DNA from: CAZFDT01 sp964518335
GTDB taxonomy: Bacteria; Planctomycetota; Phycisphaerae; Phycisphaerales; Phycisphaeraceae
Assembly (NCBI GenBank): GCA_964518335.1
Contig: CAZFDT010000018.1
Coordinates: 1 to 64,000 of the forward strand
Direction: 5' to 3'
DNA: 64,000 nucleotides
Of the stretch, positions 21,001 to 28,202 are shown piece by piece; position 1 is the first letter of the stretch; every line of letters begins with the position of its first letter. The notes under the pieces were generated by a model. It had not been told where the DNA came from. It did no database searches and was given only the letters and a program-made list of their open reading frames with translations. The translations under genes were made by a program, and so were the position numbers.

Positions 21001-21795
21001 ACTTCCGCGCGGATGCTTTCTCTCGAACTCGGCGTCGTTTCAATCCACGCCCTCGTGCAGAGGGCGACCGCCGGGACGGCAGCGATCATCACGCCATCGC
21101 GCGTTTCAATCCACGCCCTCGTGCAGAGGGCGACACCGTTGCGGGCGTGGCTGGTGGTTTGCCAATCGGTTTCAATCCACGCCCTCGTGCAGAGGGCGAC
21201 ACCACTTGACCGCCGTGCCGACCGCCTGGAGCGAGTTTCAATCCACGCCCTCGTGCAGAGGGCGACGTCCATCGCTAGGTCTCCTACGAACTCTCTCAGG
21301 TTTCAATCCACGCCCTCGTGCAGAGGGCGACCTGGAGTCTCACTTGTTTCCTTCCATCCGCGCCAGTTTCAATCCACGCCCTCGTGCAGAGGGCGACGCG
21401 AGATGATGCGGCGGCATGGCAGAGGATATCCGTTTCAATCCACGCCCTCGTGCAGAGGGCGACAGAGCGGCAGCCCGAGGCGGTCACGATCGACGAGGTT
21501 TCAATCCACGCCCTCGTGCAGAGGGCGACCCAGCCGTCGTGCGTCGTAGGGACCGCGGTCGTCGTTTCAATCCACGCCCTCGTGCAGAGGGCGACAGCTC
21601 AACGCTGTCGAGATCCCCCAAGCCCCCGAGTTTCAATCCACGCCCTCGTGCAGAGGGCGACGAACGGCTCATCAAAAGCGGATACGCTCTCGCCTGTTTC
21701 AATCCACGCCCTCGTGCAGAGGGCGACTAAGTGCGACATTGACAAGGGGTTATGTTAATTTTGGTTTCAATCCACGCCCTCGTGCAGAGGGCGAC
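12070..21795 (-). CRISPR. Type I-C CRISPR array, 148 repeats and 147 spacers
   Basis: The 32-base repeat reads on the plus strand from GTTTCAATCCACG to GAGGGCGAC; its complement ends in GGATTGAAAC, the usual type I-C orientation. The array is therefore transcribed leftward, with the leader on the right next to cas2. I counted 148 repeat starts from 12070 to 21764. The spacing is about 66 bases, so spacers are mostly 33-36. Repeats are essentially identical apart from one lacking a base (16682-16712, GAGGCGAC end) and one with a changed end (19120-19151, AGGCCCAC). The inner palindrome GCCCTC/GAGGGC forms the crRNA hairpin. Two spacers occur twice (15855-15889 = 16976-17010; 15527-15560 = 18299-18332). 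Every long open frame in this interval is an artefact of the repeat. Confidence 0.99.
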
Positions 21796-21999
21796 GCCTT
21801 AGTTGTAACTCCTGTAACGTTCACAATCAATGCCTTCATGCCCGCGAATGTACATGGGCCATGTCTGATTCGGAGCTGACTCACGGGCGTGGAAGAAGCT
21901 ATTCACTTGTCAAAGATCGGCTTGCATACGTCGCGAACCTGCGGGTTCCACGCTGCGCGCTGGATGTTCGCATTCTCGTAATCACCCTCCTACATTCTT
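21796..21999 (-). promoter_or_regulatory. CRISPR leader
   Basis: The 204 bases between the end of cas2 and the first repeat (21764-21795) hold no gene and are less GC-rich than the neighbours close to the repeat. New spacers would be added at 21795. The leader should contain the pre-crRNA promoter; a TTGACA lies at 21907-21912 on the minus strand, but I do not see a convincing -10 at the right distance. Confidence 0.75.
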
Positions 22000-22290
22000 T
22001 CAGGCGATCAACGGGCCCTGCAGGTCCGTAGCGGGTTTGGTACCGACGTGTTCCACACGGTGCCGCCAGTTACTGCCAAGAAAGTAGAAACGCAGGCTGT
22101 CCTCGGCGGGATCGATGATCTCCTGCAGGCGGGCCTTGAGCGTGGCAAATTGCGCCGGATCAACCTGGCACTCAAAGACCGAGTTCTGTACGCGCTGCCC
22201 GAAGTCGAGGCACGCCTTGGCGGTGCGGCTGAGCCGACGGCGGCCGGCCTGGGTTTGCGTGCTCACGTCGTAGGTCACCAGCACAAACAT
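22000..22290 (-). CDS. cas2: CRISPR-associated endoribonuclease Cas2
   Basis: 96 residues, normal length. It begins MFVLVTYDVST, with the conserved metal-binding Asp8 at the end of the first beta strand, and has the ferredoxin-like pattern RVQNSVFECQVDPAQF in the middle and SLRFYFLGSNW near the end, as in type I-C Cas2. It pairs with Cas1 in spacer integration. It is the last gene before the leader and array. The gap to cas1 is 47 bases, on the same strand and in the same transcript. Confidence 0.95.
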   Translation of the reverse strand: MFVLVTYDVSTQTQAGRRRLSRTAKACLDFGQRVQNSVFECQVDPAQFATLKARLQEIIDPAEDSLRFYFLGSNWRHRVEHVGTKPATDLQGPLIA

Positions 22291-22337
22291 GGCGTCTCCG
22301 ATTTGGCTTGGTCGTCAAAGGCAATCGACCACTGCAG

Positions 22338-23390
22338 CTACTTCCATACGAACGGCGGGTAGGCGTCCAAGTCCCCACGCAAATGCCGCGCGAGTAGTCG
22401 TGCCTGCAGATGCACGATCAGGCCGATGCTCACCTTTTCGTTCAGGTATGGATGCACCAGTTCCTCCTGCTTGCGTTTCTGATACGCGGCGAGGACGGTT
22501 TTGCGGGTGTCGTCGTCCATCACGACGCCGCCGGCCTCGCTGATGGTGAAGCCCGCGGCGCGGATCTGGCCGCGGTTGATCAGTGACAGAGCCAGACGAT
22601 CGCAGAGGAACGCCCGCATCTCCTCCATAAGATCCAGCGCCAGCGACGGCCGCCCCGGCCGATCACGATGCAGAAACCCTACCTGGCTGTCAAGCCCCGC
22701 GGCCTCGGCGGCGCTGCGGGCGTCATGCACCAGCATCGTGTAGAGGAACGACAGCAGCGCGTTGACCGCATCGCGCGGCGGGCGGCGGTTGCGGCCGTCA
22801 AACCGCCACTCCTCCGGCGACCGCGTGACAAGTTTGCCGAACACGCCGAAGTAGGTGTTGGCCGCCTCGCCTTCGATGCCGCGCAGGCGGTCGAGGTTGG
22901 TCTCGTTCTGGGCCTGCGCGACACTGGTCCCCAGCGACACGCCGGCCTGCTCCAGTTCGCCGCGCCCCGCCGCGTCAGGATAGTCGCGCACCGCCCGCAG
23001 CAGCACCGTGCGGCTGTTGAGCAGCTTTGCCACGACGATCGGCTGCACGATGGTCCCGCCCGCGAACGGCTTGCCGTCCACCGGCGCCTCGCACTCAGCT
23101 TGGCGATACTGCTCCCGCCGCAGCAGCACGTTGCCCGGCGTGAAGCCGCGCACGCTCGCCAGGAGCTTGCCGTATTCGGTGAGGAAGCTGATGGCGATGC
23201 CGAGTTCCGCACACCGGCCCATGAGCTGCGGGCTGACGCTCACCCGCCCGAAGCAGCACACCCCTCCGAGCATGTGCAGCGGCACCCGCAGCTTCGTCTC
23301 ACGCTCGACCGACACCGCCACCGCTTCGCCCTCCTTGCGGAGATAGGCCCCCTGCGTCGTGACGAACAGCGTGTTGAGGTGCTGCTTCAT
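22338..23390 (-). CDS. cas1: CRISPR-associated integrase Cas1 (type I-C)
   Basis: 350 residues. N-terminal beta domain (LFVTTQGAYLRKEG ... VPLHMLGGVCCFG), then the helical catalytic domain with Glu173 in RGIEGEAANTYF, His241 in GFLHRDRPGRPSLALDLMEE and Glu256 in the same segment, the metal-binding set of Cas1. It catalyses integration of new spacers together with Cas2, and in type I-C with Cas4 choosing PAM-bearing fragments. It lies 21 bases downstream of cas4. No lesion is visible. Confidence 0.96.
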   Translation of the reverse strand: MKQHLNTLFVTTQGAYLRKEGEAVAVSVERETKLRVPLHMLGGVCCFGRVSVSPQLMGRCAELGIAISFLTEYGKLLASVRGFTPGNVLLRREQYRQAECEAPVDGKPFAGGTIVQPIVVAKLLNSRTVLLRAVRDYPDAAGRGELEQAGVSLGTSVAQAQNETNLDRLRGIEGEAANTYFGVFGKLVTRSPEEWRFDGRNRRPPRDAVNALLSFLYTMLVHDARSAAEAAGLDSQVGFLHRDRPGRPSLALDLMEEMRAFLCDRLALSLINRGQIRAAGFTISEAGGVVMDDDTRKTVLAAYQKRKQEELVHPYLNEKVSIGLIVHLQARLLARHLRGDLDAYPPFVWK

Positions 23391-23411
23391 GGATGATGCT
23401 CGCCACGTGGT

Positions 23412-24149
23412 TCACGCCATCGCCAAGACTTCCGCTGTGACCTCACGCAAGTACACCGCCGGCCCCTTCCGGGGGCGCAGGGCATCGGGCAGGCACAAGT
23501 GCAACAGCGAGCAGCGGTCGCACTTCTTCTCTCGTCGGGCGATGGGCGTGACGCCCGAGGCGATCAACTCGTGCAGCCGCGCCGCCGCCGCCTCGGTCCG
23601 CGCCCGCAGCGCCGCATCGAACGCCACCTCCAGCCGCCGCCGCGTCTGGCCGTAGAAGATCGCCCCCATCGGGATCTGCACTCGGGAACTTCCGGGGGAA
23701 CTTCCGGTGGCGGGGGCGGGGGCGGGGGCGGGGGCGGGGGCGGGGGCGGGGGGCATCATTTCTTCCAGGCACACCGCCTGGGCACAGAGCTGCACCAGGT
23801 CCGCGTCATGCTTCTTCGGCCGCCCCCGCTTGTACTCGACGGGCCGCGGCACCCCCGGAAAAGGGGGCCACTCGATCACATCCGCCACGCCGAAAAGCCC
23901 CAGCCGATGCGACACCAGCTCGACGCTCCGCACCGTCCGCACCCCGTCCCGCGACGGCGGGCTATTCCGGGGATTGGGCCGCGGATGATGAGCCTTCTTG
24001 TGCAACTGCCGCCCCTCGACCGTCAGCCGGTTCTCCGCCCACAACCGCTCCAGATGAATCAGCGCACACTGCCGCTCGCAGAACAGCAGGTGCTGCAGCG
24101 CGCTGATCGGGAGCAGTTGGGAGTCGGGGAACATCGCGGCTACACCCAT
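23412..24149 (-). CDS. cas4: CRISPR-associated exonuclease Cas4 with a Pro-Ala insertion
   Basis: 245 residues. RecB-like nuclease core: GVADVIEW with Asp90, then PVEYKRGR with Glu105 and Lys107. Iron-sulfur cysteines are one of Cys24/Cys28 near the start (LLFCERQCAL) and Cys210, Cys213 and Cys219 near the end (CDRCSLLHLC). Between residues about 133 and 157 there is a low-complexity Pro-Ala repeat with a Gly-Ser tail, encoded by a hexanucleotide tandem repeat at 23711-23752; this makes it longer than the usual 200-220 residues. The first ATG (24149) overlaps the end of cas7 by 10 bases and has GGAGG too close to it; a second ATG at 24134 is possible. Cas4 trims prespacers and fixes PAM choice. 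Confidence 0.93.
   Translation of the reverse strand: MGVAAMFPDSQLLPISALQHLLFCERQCALIHLERLWAENRLTVEGRQLHKKAHHPRPNPRNSPPSRDGVRTVRSVELVSHRLGLFGVADVIEWPPFPGVPRPVEYKRGRPKKHDADLVQLCAQAVCLEEMMPPAPAPAPAPAPAPATGSSPGSSRVQIPMGAIFYGQTRRRLEVAFDAALRARTEAAAARLHELIASGVTPIARREKKCDRCSLLHLCLPDALRPRKGPAVYLREVTAEVLAMA
23711..23752. repeat. Seven perfect copies of a CGGGGG hexamer inside cas4
   Basis: Seven uninterrupted CGGGGG units on the plus strand (CCCCCG on the coding strand) encode alternating Pro and Ala. Copy-number change keeps the reading frame but would vary the linker length. The G-runs could also form a quadruplex. Confidence 0.95.
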
Positions 24150-25054
24150 TCCTCCACGCTGATGCCGGCCGGGAGATTCGCGTTATCGATCACGAGGTCG
24201 TAATCGGTGAACTTGCGAGGCGGCTTGCCCGCCTCGGCAAGCTCCGGCTTAAGCGCGACCTTGACACGATCGAAAAGCTGGTCCGCCCGTGCATTGCCCA
24301 GCGGGCTGTCGTGCCGGAAGGCAATGCAGCGCCGCGGCACCATCTGGCCACGGGCCGCGGAACGATCAAACTCAAACATCTGCCCCAACGCCTGCTTGAA
24401 CAGCTCCAGGTCCTGGGCGGAGAACCTGGTCTGGGCCGCAAGGAACGGGTTGAAAAATCCATGCACACGGTACAGGCCATAGGGCACGGTGAACTTGCGG
24501 CCCATGGTGCGGTTGTCGCCGGATTGGGCGTCGGCTTCCCGCTCGGTCGTCACGGCGCAACGCGTCACCGCGTGTTCCTGAGAAAAGATCGGATCGATGC
24601 TGCGCCCGAGCGCGAATTGGATCGGGCCGCGCACCTGGCCGCAGTTGACTTCGGTGGTCATCACCGCCCCATAGGCACGGATGTCGTAGAAGTTCTGACA
24701 CATCCACGCCGTGAGTTTACGATCTTCTTCCGCCTTGTCTTTACCCTTGGCCGTGCGCTTCTTGGGGTCGATCCCCAGCGCGACGTATGCTTTCTCATGC
24801 TGCTGATTGAGGATCGCCTTTTCCTGAACGTAGATGTCGTAGCCGGACGCACTCTGGCCGTTGTTCCTGGTCAGGGCGACATAGTTCCTTACTTTGCGCT
24901 TGATGCACACATCAGTGACCAGCCCCTGGCCGGTTTCAGGATCGACGCGCGGCAGGTTGCCGGCGTCTGGGTCGCCGTTGGGGTTGCCATCGGTGACGTC
25001 AAAGAGGTAAATAAAATCGTAGCGGGGCAGCGTTGAGTTCGTGGTTTCAGACAT
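24140..25054 (-). CDS. cas7: Cascade backbone protein Cas7 (Csd2, type I-C)
   Basis: 304 residues. It has the I-C Cas7 entry pattern YDFIYLFDVTDGNPNGDPDAGNLPRVDPETGQGLVTDVCIKRKVRNYV, the DIRAYGAVMTTE segment, the GPIQFALGRSIDPIF segment and the conserved late region MGRKFTVPYGLYRVHGFFNP. Several copies coat the crRNA spacer in the type I-C Cascade. It starts 56 bases after cas8c and its stop overlaps the start of cas4. It is the expected size with no lesion. Confidence 0.96.
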   Translation of the reverse strand: MSETTNSTLPRYDFIYLFDVTDGNPNGDPDAGNLPRVDPETGQGLVTDVCIKRKVRNYVALTRNNGQSASGYDIYVQEKAILNQQHEKAYVALGIDPKKRTAKGKDKAEEDRKLTAWMCQNFYDIRAYGAVMTTEVNCGQVRGPIQFALGRSIDPIFSQEHAVTRCAVTTEREADAQSGDNRTMGRKFTVPYGLYRVHGFFNPFLAAQTRFSAQDLELFKQALGQMFEFDRSAARGQMVPRRCIAFRHDSPLGNARADQLFDRVKVALKPELAEAGKPPRKFTDYDLVIDNANLPAGISVEEWV

Positions 25055-25110
25055 TGTGACAGCTCCTTGGTTGACTGGTTTGCGTTATGGCATGAATGCA
25101 CGAGCGACCA

Positions 25111-26874
25111 TCAAGCGGCAACTTCAACAGGTTTGGCCTCTGCTTCATCGGTTTTACGGGCATAAAAGGCCTGAGTCTGGTGGTAGTAACCAATGGCGAA
25201 AAGCCCTTGATCGTGATGCGACAGATGGCTGGGGAAACCCTCTACACGGCTGTAAAGGTCGCCTAACAGCTTTTCGCGGGTGATGCGTAGCCCAACCTGT
25301 TCAATCTTGCCCAAGTGGTGCTGACTGAGTCGGAACAACCTGGGAAAGACGGCGGCGGGCGACGCTGAAGCGCTGCTCAGGTAACTGTCCTTTATGGTGC
25401 GATTGAGCTTGTCACCCAATGCGTCGCGCTGAATCTTCTCGTAGGTGGCAAACAGTCGCCCCAACACGTAGGGCTTGTCGTTTCGAGTGATGTCCAATGC
25501 CATGGGGATAGGCTCCTTGAGAAAAGGGCGTTCACGGTGCAGTCGATTCAGATGCGCTTTGAGGATTGCGGCGCGTCGAGGCCACACTTCGCCATCTGTG
25601 CGTACGCGGCGCAGAACCGCGAAGAAGAACGCTTCCGGATAAGGTCGCCCCGTCAAGATCGCACGAGCCAGCGCGCCAGCCAGAAGGGGCGGAATATCTT
25701 TGGCGTCACGCACGGTTTCGAGCAGCAACTCGCGGAGGACCGGCGGCGGAGCTTCGGCGTCCATGCCAATAACGCTCAGGTCCTGCAGGTGTTCCCGCAG
25801 GTTGGTGAGCAGATGATCGAGGGTGTCGGTGAACCAGTAGCGAACGGCGATTCGACCGGCGTTGGGAGACAAGCCCAAGACGAAAAAACGCGTCTCCGGC
25901 GGGCCAAGTGCATCAGGGGGCGCGGTACCCCGTACGATTCTCAACAGCAGACCGCGCACCTGCTTGAGTTGTTCCTCACTCTCCGCGCAACGATCGTCCA
26001 GCATCGGCCCCCATGCTCGCTCGATCGGCGCTGGCTTCTCCGTCCAGAACACGGTGCTGGCGTCCCCGATGATCACGCGGCGAGAGCGATCCGCGAGCAA
26101 ATAGTTGAGTGCCGTGCAATAGCGGAAGGCGGCATCTTCAGACACGGGGGCGTTGAATGACTGCGTCTTGCCATACGATTCGTACGCATCGCTGTTGAAA
26201 GAGACGAGGAGCGCGCCGGTGGTCTGGCCGCCGACGATCCCTTTGATTTTGGGCTCGTGCAGTCGTGCGATCGGCTGGTCGGCGGTGCCAGTGACAGCAC
26301 AGACGCCGGAGAGTTCCTCGGCACCGCGGTCCCCGTCACGCTGCATTCGGTGTTGCCAGTACGTCAGAACCTTGGGGCGCTGATGAACATCTCCCTGTTG
26401 GCCTCGAAGCCGAAACACACCGAAATTGGCCGGCGGCGGATTCAGGTCGGGATGCGCTGCCGCATGCTGCGGCGACCAATTCTCCAGGAAACGACAGACC
26501 GCGGAGTAGGCCGGATCGTCAATCTCCTTCTCAGCCGCAAGATGCTCGGTGCGAAACTTCTCGTAGCGATCGGCCGCCCACTTCGGATCACGCTTTTCGG
26601 GGACCGCCCCCAACTGATAAGTTGCGTTGTCCCAGAGAAAGCAGGGGTTGATGCCTGCTCCCGTCGGCTTGGCCTGCCCGAGCACGCGCAGCTTGACTGG
26701 ACGAGGCTTGCCCTTCTCATCATGATCCGTCGCCTCTATCGCGTGCAGTGAGCCATCCTCGTTGATCACCACGCGGAAGCCGATGTTCTGCACGCTAAAT
26801 CCGGGCGGAGCGATGTCGTGTTCGGGATCATCCGCCAATCGCTGGTAGTAGTCGTGAAGGGCCTGCAGGATCAT
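25111..26874 (-). CDS. cas8c: Cascade large subunit Cas8c (Csd1)
   Basis: 587 residues from the ATG at 26874, which overlaps the cas5c stop as ATGA; a longer upstream frame is inside cas5c and is not used. It begins MILQALHDYYQRL, the common Csd1 start, and carries GFSVQNIGFRVVINEDG, 'PCFLWDNATYQLG', an ARLHEPKIKGIVGGQ-like segment, then 'GALLVSFNSDAYESYGKTQS' and 'YCTALNYLL', all typical of type I-C Cas8c. It recognises the PAM and recruits Cas3. An internal start producing the Cas11c small subunit is expected in type I-C, but I could not fix its position. Confidence 0.95.
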   Translation of the reverse strand: MILQALHDYYQRLADDPEHDIAPPGFSVQNIGFRVVINEDGSLHAIEATDHDEKGKPRPVKLRVLGQAKPTGAGINPCFLWDNATYQLGAVPEKRDPKWAADRYEKFRTEHLAAEKEIDDPAYSAVCRFLENWSPQHAAAHPDLNPPPANFGVFRLRGQQGDVHQRPKVLTYWQHRMQRDGDRGAEELSGVCAVTGTADQPIARLHEPKIKGIVGGQTTGALLVSFNSDAYESYGKTQSFNAPVSEDAAFRYCTALNYLLADRSRRVIIGDASTVFWTEKPAPIERAWGPMLDDRCAESEEQLKQVRGLLLRIVRGTAPPDALGPPETRFFVLGLSPNAGRIAVRYWFTDTLDHLLTNLREHLQDLSVIGMDAEAPPPVLRELLLETVRDAKDIPPLLAGALARAILTGRPYPEAFFFAVLRRVRTDGEVWPRRAAILKAHLNRLHRERPFLKEPIPMALDITRNDKPYVLGRLFATYEKIQRDALGDKLNRTIKDSYLSSASASPAAVFPRLFRLSQHHLGKIEQVGLRITREKLLGDLYSRVEGFPSHLSHHDQGLFAIGYYHQTQAFYARKTDEAEAKPVEVAA

Positions 26875-27578
26875 GTTCGCACCTCCGCGGCCTGTTGCCG
26901 CACGTCGATGATGCCGTTCTCTAATTGGGCGCGGAAGAATCGCGCCTGCGGGTTGAGCCGTTTGCCGGTGTGGCCGTCGAGGATGGCGCCCTTCTTGTCG
27001 GGGGTGTAGTCCAGATCGAACAACATGAACCCTAAGTCGCGATTGCGATCGGCTTGAGGCAGCTCGCACGGCGGCGGAGGCTCGCCGTCCTCGATCAGGG
27101 CAAAATCAGCCACGAACTCCCTGCACCCGAGATAGGGGTGGTGGAAGCACTGCCCCTGCCGGGCACGTCGGCAGAACATCGCATAGTGCTTCTCGGGGCT
27201 GTCATCACCGGACAGGACATCGAAGTGCGCTTCGATCAGGTATCCCACATCGCGAAGGATCAGCGAGGCCCGCTGCTGCCGCTCGTCTTCGACCACCAGC
27301 CCCAATTCGCCGCGTCCCCGCTTCATCGCGCTGGCGGCGTTGCTGGCCGACGCCTTGATCCCGACTTCGTTCCGCCGCAGATTCATCCAGCGGATAGGCC
27401 GCAGCACGTGCAGGCGATCGATCGTCCAGCGAATCTCCGGCTTCCAGTAGATCGCTTCGAGGATGCCCCGCGCGGCGGAAGGGGTGATCACGTCGTAACT
27501 GACCCTCTCCGCCTTCATTTCAGGACGCGTAAAACAGGCGAACTCGCCGGTGACGTGTAAGCGGATGCCGTAGCTCAT
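26871..27578 (-). CDS. cas5: Cas5c, crRNA-processing endoribonuclease of type I-C
   Basis: 235 residues. It starts 'MSYGIRLHVTGEFACFTRPE' and continues AERVSYDVITPSAARGILEAIYW, the Cas5d/Cas5c signature. Tyr44, Lys130 and His131 (PEKHYAMFCRR) correspond to the catalytic Tyr-Lys-His of Cas5d nucleases, which replace Cas6 in type I-C and cut the repeat hairpin. AGGAG lies 11 bases before the start. A small ORF ends 42 bases upstream in the same transcript. This enzyme would also process the solitary repeat RNA at 28021-28052, whose stem is intact. Confidence 0.96.
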   Translation of the reverse strand: MSYGIRLHVTGEFACFTRPEMKAERVSYDVITPSAARGILEAIYWKPEIRWTIDRLHVLRPIRWMNLRRNEVGIKASASNAASAMKRGRGELGLVVEDERQQRASLILRDVGYLIEAHFDVLSGDDSPEKHYAMFCRRARQGQCFHHPYLGCREFVADFALIEDGEPPPPCELPQADRNRDLGFMLFDLDYTPDKKGAILDGHTGKRLNPQARFFRAQLENGIIDVRQQAAEVRT

Positions 27579-27620
27579 AATCGCACGCTCCTCTCAAAGA
27601 CACGAAGCTGAGGACACGAT

Positions 27621-27842
27621 TCACGCCCTACTTCTGAATCTTCTCGGAGCCAGTCCTCTCTTCCGGACACTTGTAAAAAGATGCCAAGCTCGGTTTGCGG
27701 GCACCTCCAATCCCAGAAGGCCCCGCAGACGGTGGTGTGCGTCCTCAAAGGCTGGCGTATAAGGGATTCGGTCAAGAGGAACTGGAATTTCCGCTACGAC
27801 CCTTGTTGCGGCGTCCAGTTCGCGTTTGGTGATCGTGTTCAT
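27621..27842 (-). CDS. Small protein of 73 residues leading the cas5c operon
   Basis: It starts MNTITKREL at the ATG at 27842, with AAAGGGA about 8 bases upstream, and ends 42 bases before cas5c. A much longer open frame in the same phase reads through the solitary CRISPR repeat and is not natural before this Met. The sequence is helical and basic at the end (NRAWHLFTSVRKRGLAPRRFR), has a conserved-looking YTPAFEDAHHRLRGLLGL core, and could bind nucleic acid. I do not recognise the family. It is the first gene after the promoter at 27890-27917 and the guide target at 27868-27883, so its expression should be controlled with the cas genes. It could be a Cas accessory factor, or occupy the place of the toxin in a CreTA-like module; both are inference. 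Confidence 0.6.
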   Translation of the reverse strand: MNTITKRELDAATRVVAEIPVPLDRIPYTPAFEDAHHRLRGLLGLEVPANRAWHLFTSVRKRGLAPRRFRSRA

Positions 27843-27867
27843 TTGCGGATCCCTTTCAGAGGTGGTA

Positions 27868-27886
27868 CAATTGCTATAAGCATGAA
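27868..27886 (-). promoter_or_regulatory. Target site of the solitary crRNA-like guide, with TTC PAM
   Basis: Read on the minus strand: PAM TTC (27886-27884), then ATGCTTATAGCAATTG (27883-27868). The pseudo-spacer at 28053-28068 reads ATGCTGATAGCAATTG, so 15 of 16 bases match and the single mismatch is position 6. The site begins 3 bases after the predicted -10 box TATATT and covers the likely transcription start. Confidence 0.85.
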
Positions 27887-27889
27887 ATG

Positions 27890-27917
27890 AATATATCGAG
27901 GGATTCGGGATCTGCAA
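27890..27917 (-). promoter_or_regulatory. Promoter of the small ORF-cas5c-cas8c-cas7-cas4-cas1-cas2 transcript
   Basis: On the minus strand: TTGCAG (27917-27912), 16 bases, TATATT (27895-27890). The start would fall around 27884-27882, inside the guide target. An inverted repeat GGGATT/AATCCC (27900-27905 and 27916-27921) flanks the -35 area and could be a further operator. Confidence 0.6.
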
Positions 27918-27972
27918 TCCCTCTCGCGCAATTTCGACGCAGTTTGTTGCGTCAATAGCCGTCTTCAACACG

Positions 27973-28004
27973 AGCGTGTGGTGAACCATCGGTTCATCCA
28001 CGCT
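27973..28004. promoter_or_regulatory. Imperfect dyad upstream of the solitary repeat
   Basis: AGCGTG at 27973-27978 pairs with CACGCT at 27999-28004, and TGAACC pairs with GGTTCA around a 3-base centre ATC. It lies 17-48 bases before the solitary repeat and could be a regulator site for the guide RNA gene. I do not see a strong -35/-10 pair for that gene; TACACC at 28010-28015 is a weak -10 candidate. Confidence 0.45.
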
Positions 28005-28020
28005 GCGGCTACACCGGTAC

Positions 28021-28111
28021 GTCGCCCTCCGCGCGAGGGCGTGGATTGAAACATGCTGATAGCAATTGCGCGAACGAATGGCTCGACGCGTCCTAACGAA
28101 CGCGTCGAGCC
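28021..28111 (+). ncRNA. Solitary CRISPR repeat plus pseudo-spacer plus terminator: CreR/CreA-like guide RNA gene
   Basis: A single repeat at 28021-28052 reads in the processed orientation on the plus strand, opposite to the array. It differs from the array repeat at two positions only, both in the 5-base hairpin loop (CGCGC instead of TGCAC). The GCCCTC/GAGGGC stem and the GGATTGAAAC handle are kept, so Cas5c should process it. No second repeat follows. The pseudo-spacer starts ATGCTGATAGCAATTG (28053-28068); after about 27 bases a perfect 12-bp hairpin (28080-28111) and TTGTATTGT follow. The guide matches the cas5c-operon promoter with a TTC PAM (27868-27886). In known CreR/CreA RNAs such a short partial match directs Cascade to repress, not cut. 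Function here is inferred from this exact sequence agreement. Confidence 0.85.
28080..28111 (+). terminator. Perfect hairpin ending the guide RNA gene
   Basis: GGCTCGACGCGT (28080-28091) and ACGCGTCGAGCC (28100-28111) form a 12-bp stem with an 8-base loop, followed on the plus strand by TTGTATTGT. On the minus strand the following sequence is less T-rich, so it fits the plus-strand RNA better than the end of cas3. Confidence 0.75.
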
Positions 28112-28202
28112 TTGTATTGTCAATGCTCTCGCGTCGAGAGCTTTCCATGTTGGGATGGGGTGTGCAAACGCTCACGTCATCACCCTTAACTGAACGGCAG
28201 GA

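Noticed and set aside
12011..21758. Dozens of long open frames with repeated VSIHALVQRAT, FNPRPRAEGD or SPSARGRGLK segments
   Set aside because: They are translations of the CRISPR repeat in different frames; unit length and lack of stops in the repeat make them open by chance.
28080..28111. The hairpin as a terminator of cas3 only
   Set aside because: On the minus strand no T-run follows; the plus-strand side does have one, and the guide RNA needs an end there. A dual role is possible.
27621..28175. A 184-codon open frame covering the solitary repeat and the small ORF
   Set aside because: The part before 27842 translates a CRISPR repeat and promoter elements and has no protein character; the internal ATG at 27842 has a ribosome binding site.
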